Source: CAYLHF01 sp964383365
GTDB lineage: Bacteria; Bacteroidota; Rhodothermia; Rhodothermales; UBA10348
Direction: 5' to 3'
DNA: 27,398 nt
Assembly (NCBI GenBank): GCA_964383365.1
Contig: CAYLHF010000038.1
Location: forward strand, 1 to 27,398
Under the pieces are notes generated by a model. The model worked only from the letters and a program-made list of their open reading frames with translations. It was not told the DNA's origin and made no database searches. Shown here one piece after another: positions 8,813 through 15,631 of this stretch. The position numbers were made by a program, and so were the translations under genes. How positions within the stretch are numbered: position 1 is the stretch's first letter; each line of letters begins with the position of its first letter.

Positions 8813-9766
8813 TCAAGGATTCTCGACCGGTTGGACGCCGGAGTCTGCAGAACGGTCTCCGCTGTGTGCCCGATTCAGAACATCTGCAATGGCCCGGGCA
8901 CCGTCCGTGCTGATACGCCCGGATGATAGTGCAAGACGAACAGCCTGTTCCGAGAGTGCCTCGAAGACGCCGAGCAGATCCGGTCGATCGGCCGTTAAAA
9001 ACTTCAGTTGTTTCCGTAGAGACGTTACATCCCCCCTCACGATGGGGCCTGTGAGTGCTTCGGCAGGTCCCATAGTCAGTGAATTTTCGAGCGCTTCGCG
9101 AGCGAGTTGGCGAAGTATCGCGTGTGGAATCCCGGCATCCGCCAGTAGTGAGTTCGCAAGTTCGATAAGAACCGTCAAATAATTTGACACGATCACCGCC
9201 GCGGTATGAATGCGCACCTTGTCTTCCGTCTCCACTACGTGCGGAACGGCACCCAGCAAACGAGAAATCCGACAGGCAATCCCGGAGGCCTCTCCCTCGA
9301 CCATGATGGGGATATCCCTGAAAAGATGGTCCGTCGATCGACCTGAAACCGTCTGAAGCGGGTGCATCGACCCCGTTTGTGCTCCCAGCGCACGAAACGG
9401 ACCGAGACTAGCCGAGGTATGCACGCCGGACGTGTGAAGAACTACCTGATCATCCCACCGCTCACGCTTGCGTGCGAAAATATCGGCAACTTCAGCGATG
9501 GCATCATCGCTTACGAGCAAAAAGAGAATATCACTTCTGACCGGTTGCGATGCTGCAATCGATGCAGAATCGCCGTACGTGAGGTGTCGAACCAGAGAAG
9601 ATGCTTTCGACTTCGTCCTGGAATAAATGCATTGAAGTTCCAGCCCCGCGGCGACCAGAGAAGGCACCAGGGCCGAAGCCATTCGGCCGGTTCCTACGAC
9701 GGAGAATGTATGAGGCTCCCAACCGGGAGTATCGTCTCTCTCTGGTAATGAACGCATCGCTTCCAT
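8813..9766 (-). CDS. Rossmann-fold, DUF2520-containing protein
   Basis: A 317-residue cytoplasmic protein with an N-terminal NAD(P)-binding Rossmann motif (FSVVGTGRMASALVPSLVAAG). It has the family's strand-end motif (LFLLVSDDAIAEVA), then VVLHTSGVHTSASLGPFRALGA and GSMHPLQTVSG, the hallmark of the Rossmann-like/DUF2520 family related to ketopantoate reductase and 6-phosphogluconate dehydrogenase-type enzymes. The C-terminal helical DUF2520 domain includes VRIHTAAVIVSNYLTVLIELAN and GPIVRGD. Substrate is unknown for most of the family. The first ~17 residues are polar and lie ahead of the Rossmann strand, so the true start may be a few codons later. It lies 74 bp downstream of the Memo-like gene on the same strand. 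Confidence 0.88.
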   Translation of the reverse strand: MEAMRSLPERDDTPGWEPHTFSVVGTGRMASALVPSLVAAGLELQCIYSRTKSKASSLVRHLTYGDSASIAASQPVRSDILFLLVSDDAIAEVADIFARKRERWDDQVVLHTSGVHTSASLGPFRALGAQTGSMHPLQTVSGRSTDHLFRDIPIMVEGEASGIACRISRLLGAVPHVVETEDKVRIHTAAVIVSNYLTVLIELANSLLADAGIPHAILRQLAREALENSLTMGPAEALTGPIVRGDVTSLRKQLKFLTADRPDLLGVFEALSEQAVRLALSSGRISTDGARAIADVLNRAHSGDRSADSGVQPVENP

Positions 9767-9840
9767 AGTCCATCAGTCGATTCGTGTCGGGCGGAACCTC
9801 CCCACACCATCAGAGCTCGTTAACACAGACGGAAGATACC

Positions 9841-10620
9841 CTACTTGCGGGAAATCAAGGCCCCAATATATCCAGGATTGCCGTCCTGTGGCAGATCCAT
9901 GGTTAAAACATGAACTTCTTCCGCCCTGCGGTATCGGGTAGCAATCATGGCGACGAGCAATGGGCCCTTTCCCCTGACGCGTAGACCATCTTCCCGATTC
10001 ATCAGGGTCGCCAGGCCATCCACATCTAATGATTCAAAACAGGTTCGAAACGTGGTGAGTTCGCTTTCCCCTGCCTCTAGCAGCTCGGAGCAGACGACGA
10101 CCAGTACGGAACGATTAAACATAATCTCACCGATAGCGTGTCCGAGTTCTTCGCAATATTCTGGAGATTCCACACCCATGACGATCGGAATTATAGTAAA
10201 ACTCTCCAGTTTCGACTGCAAAAAAGGAAGTTGAACGTCTACGCCCCTGCCCTGAAAATGCCCTGAATCATCCAGGAAGATGTCATCATCCTCATCGCAG
10301 AGTTCGTTCCGGAGTGTATCGTCGATGGAGACCGCGCCAAGTGGACTCACGTACTCATCCAGACTACAAATACTGATCTCCTTTTTTGATTCAACGCCGG
10401 CTGAGGAAATAATGACGACCGTATCGTATACCGATTTATCCAGAGACTGATACACGTTCGCAGCCGTCTTGCCCCCGGAGGCCAGATTCGAGTCGGGAAC
10501 GACCACTGCAAGCACCTCACGCTCTGAAGGCATCGCTTCGGAGCTGGCAAACAGTGAGGAGAGTTGTTGTTGTAACGGTGTTGCCTGCGTAGCGAAAACA
10601 GGCCGAATCGACGGTTCCAT
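9841..10620 (-). CDS. Memo-family (AmmeMemoRadiSam protein B-like) protein with degenerate active site
   Basis: This 259-residue protein follows the Memo fold block by block: VVVPDSNLASGGKTAANVY, then YDTVVIISSAG, then EYVSPLGAVSIDD, then GVDVQLPFLQ, and a C-terminal RGKGPLLVAMIA with GYIGALIS. The residues that line the metal or active site in Memo relatives are replaced. The His of PHAGYxYSG is Asp43, the GPxHH motif reads SSAGVES, the SSDLSHY-type motif reads CSELLEAGE, and the active Cys before Gly-x-x-Pro is Arg. It is therefore probably a non-catalytic or repurposed member. The usual AMMECR1 and radical SAM partners are absent here. The ATG at 10620 is chosen because the fold begins there; the frame is open upstream to 10752, but those codons look unlike the family N-terminus. 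Confidence 0.75.
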   Translation of the reverse strand: MEPSIRPVFATQATPLQQQLSSLFASSEAMPSEREVLAVVVPDSNLASGGKTAANVYQSLDKSVYDTVVIISSAGVESKKEISICSLDEYVSPLGAVSIDDTLRNELCDEDDDIFLDDSGHFQGRGVDVQLPFLQSKLESFTIIPIVMGVESPEYCEELGHAIGEIMFNRSVLVVVCSELLEAGESELTTFRTCFESLDVDGLATLMNREDGLRVRGKGPLLVAMIATRYRRAEEVHVLTMDLPQDGNPGYIGALISRK

Positions 10621-10941
10621 GATACTTTTCGGATGGAAGAGGTCCTTTATTAGCGTTTGGCGAGAGATCTGGCAACAGGTGCCGCCGCGCCGGAGATGTG
10701 AGTGGTCAGGGTCCAGTTTGTTGAAATTACCTTCCGTGATCGAATCCAGCAACGCAGACGTCAGTCACAAGCCCCGGATAAAATCGTATTCACAGAAAGA
10801 GCGCAGTTCGACTCTGCGTCAGCGGCACGGTCAAGAATCCCTGATTCCGGGGATGGATCGAACGCGGGCCTCGAATGTCTGTCATTTTTTTTGTATCTAT
10901 GCGCAAAACCTATCCCATCATTCAGATTTTGAGGCGTCTCC
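10621..10941. other. Divergent intergenic region between the Memo-like gene and HiPIP
   Basis: About 320 bp without a supportable gene, separating two divergent starts, so it must hold both promoters. Visible items are a perfect hairpin at 10801-10819 (CGCAG, 7-nt loop TTCGACT, CTGCG) and an eight-T tract followed by GTATCTATG about 45 bp upstream of HiPIP, which loosely fits a Bacteroidota-type promoter region. The HiPIP ribosome binding site GAGG lies 8 bp before its ATG. Confidence 0.4.
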
Positions 10942-11328
10942 ATGAGTCGAGAGGAAATCACCCGTAGAAGCTTTTTGACGAGAATCTCTGTAGCTGGAGG
11001 ACTTGTCGTCGGTTCCAGTACCCTTCTCTCGGCCTGTGGAGGTGGAGATAAAGCTCCTGCGACCGAAGAAGCCCCCGTTGCGGCAGAACCTGCCACAGAG
11101 GCAGCAACCGAAGGCTGTACCGATGTGAGCGGTCTGACAGAATCTGAAGTCCAGATGCGGACCAGTCTGCAGTATGTTGACGCGTCGACAACGGAAGGCA
11201 AAACATGTTCAAACTGTGCGCTCTACGTAGTCGCAGAGGAAGGTGCCGCGTGTGGTGGATGCAACCTGATCAAGGGCCCCATCAATCCAGACGGATACTG
11301 CATGTCGTGGGCTCCAAAGACCACCTGA
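10942..11328 (+). CDS. High-potential iron-sulfur protein (HiPIP), Tat-exported
   Basis: A small periplasmic [4Fe-4S] electron carrier. In Rhodothermus marinus a HiPIP passes electrons from the bc-type complex to the terminal oxidase (known from that genus; inferred here). The 128 residues start with a twin-arginine signal (TRRSFLTRISVAGG) followed by a lipobox-like LLSAC (Cys32), so it may be both Tat-exported and lipid-anchored. An Ala/Glu/Thr/Pro linker at about 36-58 would tether the domain. Cluster ligands are C89, C92, C107 and C120 (TCSNC, GGCNLIKGPINPDGYCMSWAP), with conserved Tyr78 ahead of them. C104 next to C107 makes the exact third ligand slightly ambiguous, and C59 is an extra Cys. 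The start has a GAGG at good spacing. No oxidase genes are nearby. Confidence 0.93.
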   Translation: MSREEITRRSFLTRISVAGGLVVGSSTLLSACGGGDKAPATEEAPVAAEPATEAATEGCTDVSGLTESEVQMRTSLQYVDASTTEGKTCSNCALYVVAEEGAACGGCNLIKGPINPDGYCMSWAPKTT

Positions 11329-11344
11329 GTCGGATGAGTCATCG

Positions 11345-11357
11345 CACCCGGCGGGTG
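11345..11357 (+). terminator. Weak hairpin after HiPIP
   Basis: CACCC-GGC-GGGTG forms a short GC-rich hairpin 17 bp after the HiPIP stop. The following sequence (TAATCGTCGGTCTTTCT) has only a broken T tract. It may end HiPIP transcription before the convergent ABC transporter gene, but the stem is short. Confidence 0.3.
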
Positions 11358-11386
11358 TAATCGTCGGTCTTTCTAGCGGTCCCGAG

Positions 11387-13153
11387 TCAGGCGGTGTGTG
11401 TTCTCGACAATGCAGTTTCTTCGCTGTATTGGAGATCGTGAAGCGTCCTGTAGAGACCCCCGAGTGCCATCAGATCCTGGTGTGTTCCAGACTCTATTTG
11501 TCTACCCTTCTCGAGGACAACGATTCGGTCAGCATTCCGTATCGTCGACAATCGGTGGGCAACGACCAGACTGGTTACGCCCTTTCTCCTGGAGAATAGT
11601 CCATCGAGCGCATCCTGTATTACAGCCTCGGATTCGCTGTCGAGGCTCGCTGTAGCCTCGTCCAGGATGAGAACCCGTGCCTCCTTCAGAATGGCCCGTG
11701 CAATGGCCACCCGTTGCTTTTGCCCTCCGGACAACTTGACTCCCCGCTCTCCTATCTCTGTATCATAACCGTCGGGAAGGTCCGCTATAAACGCATGCGC
11801 ATTGGCCAGCGCTGCCGCCGCGTACACGTCTTCATCCGAGGCGTCCGGCTTCGCATATCGAATATTTTCCTTCACACTTCCGGAAAAGAGCGTGGGTTCC
11901 TGGGGTACAACCGAAACGGCTTTCCGGAGAGCGTCCAGCGTGTAGAATCTGATATCGTTTCCTCCGAGGGACACCGCCCCCTGGTCCGGATCGTAGAGTC
12001 TACTCATTAATCGCGTCACCGTACTCTTACCCGAACCCGATGGACCGACGAGAGCGACCGTCTCTCCAGCAGGTACTACGAGGGATAGTCCCGACAGAGC
12101 GGCATCTTTGCCCTGTGGATAGGTAAAGGTCACATCATCGAAAACAATCTCTCCGCCGGCCACACACTGAGAATCACCCTGTACCTCTTCGTTGGAATCG
12201 AGCAGATCGGATACCCGCTCCATTGCGGCAAGCCCCGCCTGAAGTTGATTGCTGAAAAACATCACCGAAATCACCGGGCGTTGGAGCATGCGCTGATACA
12301 TGATAAAGGCCGTCAATTCCCCCATCGATATAGAACCCCGGGTCACCATCCATCCTCCCACGAGCAGAACGGCTCCGAGTCCGTACTCAGACGTGAGTGT
12401 TACGAACGCCTCCATCACCCCGACTTCCTTGCGGCGACTGAGGCTTAAATCCACATACTGATCATTTTCAGAACTGAACTTCGCCGCTTCCAGGGGTTCG
12501 TTGGCGAAGCCTTTCACGACCTGTATGTTGGTGATCGCCTCGCTCGCAACAGCCGTCATCTCGCCCACTCGGCTTCGAATCTTTCGGGCGGCATCTCGAA
12601 GCGGTCCCTGATAGTGACGGGTTACTCCGGCGAGCAACGGAGCCACGATCACGTTGATCAGTGCCAATTTCCAGCTCATCAACAAGACGATGGTCGCGAT
12701 GACGAGAATACTGAAAAGCTGCCCGGCGAGCCGCGTCGCACCGGCCTGGATCATCCCTTCGAGAGCGTTGACGTCCGAGACCACCCTGGATACGAGCGAG
12801 CCTGATCGTTCCTCTGTAAATCTGGGTATCGGAAGTCGGAGCAATCGTGAGTACGTACGCATACGAATATCACTGATGATGCTCTGTGTGAACGAATAGC
12901 TGAGATACATCGAGGCATACCCGATGCCCGCGCGGAACAGGTAATATCCTACATACGCTCCGGCCAGAAGCAGAAACAGGTTGACCTCTCCGGAGGGAAT
13001 GACTGAATCGAATGCAATGCGAACGAATTGAGGGCCTACCGTCCCGAGCGAAGCCGAGAAGCTGATAAGAACCGAGAGTCCGATCACTTTCCGTCGATAC
13101 GGCGATAGAATATGCCAGAGTCGACTGACGATTTCAGATCGTTCTGTCGTCAT
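11387..13153 (-). CDS. ABC transporter, fused permease and ATPase (MsbA-like)
   Basis: A 588-residue half-transporter that should act as a homodimeric exporter in the inner membrane. The N-terminal ~320 residues form a type IV exporter transmembrane domain with about six helices. The ATPase shows Walker A VALVGPSGSGKSTVTRL, the Q-loop VVPQEPTLFSGSV, signature LSGGQKQRVAIARAI, Walker B VLILDEATASLDSESEA and the H-loop VVAHRLSTIRNADRI. All catalytic residues are intact. MsbA-like lipid/lipid A or drug export is typical of the family; the substrate cannot be decided from sequence. It lies 58 bp downstream of the beta-helix gene on the same strand and could be co-transcribed. Confidence 0.93.
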   Translation of the reverse strand: MTTERSEIVSRLWHILSPYRRKVIGLSVLISFSASLGTVGPQFVRIAFDSVIPSGEVNLFLLLAGAYVGYYLFRAGIGYASMYLSYSFTQSIISDIRMRTYSRLLRLPIPRFTEERSGSLVSRVVSDVNALEGMIQAGATRLAGQLFSILVIATIVLLMSWKLALINVIVAPLLAGVTRHYQGPLRDAARKIRSRVGEMTAVASEAITNIQVVKGFANEPLEAAKFSSENDQYVDLSLSRRKEVGVMEAFVTLTSEYGLGAVLLVGGWMVTRGSISMGELTAFIMYQRMLQRPVISVMFFSNQLQAGLAAMERVSDLLDSNEEVQGDSQCVAGGEIVFDDVTFTYPQGKDAALSGLSLVVPAGETVALVGPSGSGKSTVTRLMSRLYDPDQGAVSLGGNDIRFYTLDALRKAVSVVPQEPTLFSGSVKENIRYAKPDASDEDVYAAAALANAHAFIADLPDGYDTEIGERGVKLSGGQKQRVAIARAILKEARVLILDEATASLDSESEAVIQDALDGLFSRRKGVTSLVVAHRLSTIRNADRIVVLEKGRQIESGTHQDLMALGGLYRTLHDLQYSEETALSRTHTA

Positions 13154-13211
13154 GAGGAGATGGGTCGAAGGAGAAGAATTTACTCATGCCTTCGTACGGC
13201 ACGAGACTCCT

Positions 13212-15431
13212 TCAGTTCACCAACATGGAATGTGTAATCTGACGCCCCCCGAAAGACAACGTATAGAAGTAGACTCCAGACGTCAGATTTTCCCCGTCGA
13301 ACACGATGCTGTACTGCTGGGTCGATCGTGCTATATCATCGAACAGGGTGGCGATCATTCGGCCCAACATATCATGAACGTCGAGCCTCGTTGGTCCGTC
13401 TCCAGGGACCTGAAAACGTATTTCGGTATCCCGGTTGAAAGGATTGGGGAAATTGGGCCAGAGAGTGAACGTGGTCGGGGTGGCGAGCATCACGCTAACT
13501 TCCTGGCTGACCGATGAAGTCCCGTCGGCGAGGACCAGCTTGATACGAAACCGATGTCTCCCCGGCGGAAGATGGTCGAACACGGAGCGATAGATCGTCT
13601 CCTCCGGTAAGACCGAATCGGTATCCATGATTCTATCCGTGTGCCAGAAATTAGCAGCTCCAGGGTTGAAATGTTCGACTTCGAATCGGCTTTGACCTTG
13701 CTGCAAGGGGGCTTCCCACACCAGCTCCACCGTACTTCCGTCGGTCGACCCCTCGAACACCGGAAGGACATACGACTGCCCGAGTGGCTCTGTAGATTCC
13801 AGGCTAAAAACCGTTATCGTCTGTTCCGATCTGAAGCTCTGACCGGCAGCGTCCCACACAATGAGCGAAACCCGATAGGTACCCGGTTCCTGGTACCGAT
13901 GGCCAGGACTTCGCTCGGTCGATGGAATGCCATCACCGAAGTCCCAGAGCGCGGCGTCCACCGGTGAAGCGTCAGAAGGCTGTTCCATCGTGAAAGTGAT
14001 CCGTTCGGCCGTCGACGCTACCGTAGTCGATTGGATAGCGGAAACAGGTAACTGGTTGATCGGTCCGCGAGAAAATACCTGTCTGTCCGTACCGTTGCCT
14101 GAAACCGTGTTACCGATCCACCTCAGACTGGCCACGTCCGAATCGATGTCTACAGACGCCTCTCTGTTCTCTGTGAACGTATTCCCCGTAATACTGAATG
14201 TGTCCGTGTTCCCTCCGGATATTTCGAGTCCCAGGCCCTGATTTCCTATAAACGTATTGCCTTCCAACGTCAGGAAATGGGTGTCGCCGTTCACCCTGAA
14301 TCCGTGCCGTTGACCATCGACGGCTACTCCCACACCGGTGTTTTCGAAGTTATTCGCGTAGAAGTACAGATGACTGGCTCCACTCGACTCCCCCTGGATC
14401 TGAGCGCCCCAGCGGCTCATCTTCCGAATCGTGTTGAATGCATAATAGTTGTATTTCTTCTCCGCCGTATTGGAGATGGATATCCCTATTTCGGAGCCCG
14501 ATTCGACGACATTGTCTGTAAATATGCCATATTTACCGCCCGCATGTTCAAGGCCTATGTACTTCGTTCGACCATCCGGGTCGCGAATCATGTTTCGACG
14601 GACCGCCACATAATCAGACTCGTCAATACTTAACCAGTGGTCGACGAGATTGTCCTCGACAATGGCCCGATGGCAATTCCTCCAGATCTCTATCCCGAGC
14701 CCTTCACCGTTTGTACGGGTGATCGTGTTTCGACGGATAATAAGATCGGTCGAGCCGTCGTTAGCGAGAATGCCACCGCGACCCGTATTCGAAATTGTGT
14801 TTCGTTCGACGACATTTCCGGACGATCCGTGCGAAATACGAATGCCTCCTCCCCATTGGTAGTTCGGTGCGATGTCCCGGATGACGTTGTCTGAAATGAC
14901 CGTATTCGTTACTCCAGACGCGAGGTAGATGCCATGCGGACCGAAGTCTGCGGTCTCGACAAATCGGCGGATTGTGACATCGTGAATATGAAGTCGCTCA
15001 CTACCCGAGGCGAGAATACCGTTCAGGGCATGCGTATTGTTAGCTCCGTCCAGGACCAGATACCCCACCTCGACATCGGCTTTGTCCTCAATGTGGATCA
15101 GGTCCCCATCGGTGAATCCGGTGTATCGAACGGTAGCTACACCGTCTGTTGGACCGAATAGAATCGTGCCGGAGGCTGGAAGAAGGGATCGGGATATTTC
15201 GTACATACCCGGTGGAAAAAAGAGTGTGTCACCCGCTGTCGACAGACTGATCGCAGCCTCTATTCCCGTCGTATCGTCGCGACCGTCGTCGGCGATCGCT
15301 CCATACATCGTGATGTCGAGCTTGCGGCGCGTCTCCTTCGCCACTGTGGATCGCACGGCCGTTGCCACCAGTAGCACGCCGATGACGGCAAGCCGAATGG
15401 AAAAAAGTCGCCGCACCGATGCCGCTCGCAT
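13212..15431 (-). CDS. Secreted right-handed beta-helix protein with PKD domain and T9SS sorting tail
   Basis: A 739-residue extracellular protein. It has a signal peptide (MRAASVRRLFSIRLAVIGVL) and a pectate-lyase-3-like N-cap (ITMYGAIADDGRDDTTGIEA, then FFPPGMYEIS). About 300 residues of beta-helix repeats follow, built on N/I/G ladders (SGNVVERNTISNTGRGGI, IIRRNTITRTNGEGLG). A PKD domain (LWDFGDGIPSTERSPGHRY) and a fibronectin-like segment come next. The type IX secretion C-terminal domain is clear (LWPNFPNPFNRDTEIRF, then GVYFYTLSFGG). The helix suggests a polysaccharide lyase, epimerase or carbohydrate-binding role; no catalytic residues are assigned. The frame is open upstream through an ATG at 15494 (with AGAGGGGA touching it) and a GTG at 15530; 15431 is chosen because it gives a normal signal peptide. 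Confidence 0.85.
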   Translation of the reverse strand: MRAASVRRLFSIRLAVIGVLLVATAVRSTVAKETRRKLDITMYGAIADDGRDDTTGIEAAISLSTAGDTLFFPPGMYEISRSLLPASGTILFGPTDGVATVRYTGFTDGDLIHIEDKADVEVGYLVLDGANNTHALNGILASGSERLHIHDVTIRRFVETADFGPHGIYLASGVTNTVISDNVIRDIAPNYQWGGGIRISHGSSGNVVERNTISNTGRGGILANDGSTDLIIRRNTITRTNGEGLGIEIWRNCHRAIVEDNLVDHWLSIDESDYVAVRRNMIRDPDGRTKYIGLEHAGGKYGIFTDNVVESGSEIGISISNTAEKKYNYYAFNTIRKMSRWGAQIQGESSGASHLYFYANNFENTGVGVAVDGQRHGFRVNGDTHFLTLEGNTFIGNQGLGLEISGGNTDTFSITGNTFTENREASVDIDSDVASLRWIGNTVSGNGTDRQVFSRGPINQLPVSAIQSTTVASTAERITFTMEQPSDASPVDAALWDFGDGIPSTERSPGHRYQEPGTYRVSLIVWDAAGQSFRSEQTITVFSLESTEPLGQSYVLPVFEGSTDGSTVELVWEAPLQQGQSRFEVEHFNPGAANFWHTDRIMDTDSVLPEETIYRSVFDHLPPGRHRFRIKLVLADGTSSVSQEVSVMLATPTTFTLWPNFPNPFNRDTEIRFQVPGDGPTRLDVHDMLGRMIATLFDDIARSTQQYSIVFDGENLTSGVYFYTLSFGGRQITHSMLVN

Positions 15432-15585
15432 CGATGATAAAAATGCTGTATTCGGTCTCAAATTCGGTATCGTCCCCTCAGACTCCCTGTTCATTCCCCT
15501 CTGCCCGTTTTCCGGGCATGCACCGTCCACTCGCTCTGGACGCGGCGTCTGTATGTGAGAACGAAAAAAAACCGATGTTTTGCCT

Positions 15586-15631
15586 CCAGTGGCTCGACGG
15601 CCGATCAGCCAGTGGCTCGACGGGCAATCAG
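15586..15631. repeat. 23-bp tandem repeat, two copies
   Basis: Two adjacent 23-bp units beginning CCAGTGGCTCGACGG (15586-15608 and 15609-15631) differ at only two positions, and a further CCAG follows. The left-hand end of the repeat (plus strand) leads into an eight-A run (15564-15571) that reads as a T tract after the minus-strand dockerin gene. The stop codon of that gene lies inside the second unit, so the duplication probably adjoined or reshaped its 3' end. Confidence 0.75.

Noticed and set aside
10801..10819. A tRNA-like T arm (5-bp stem with TTCGACT loop) between the Memo-like gene and HiPIP
   Set aside because: No matching acceptor, D or anticodon stems could be found upstream; the hairpin alone does not make a tRNA or tmRNA end.
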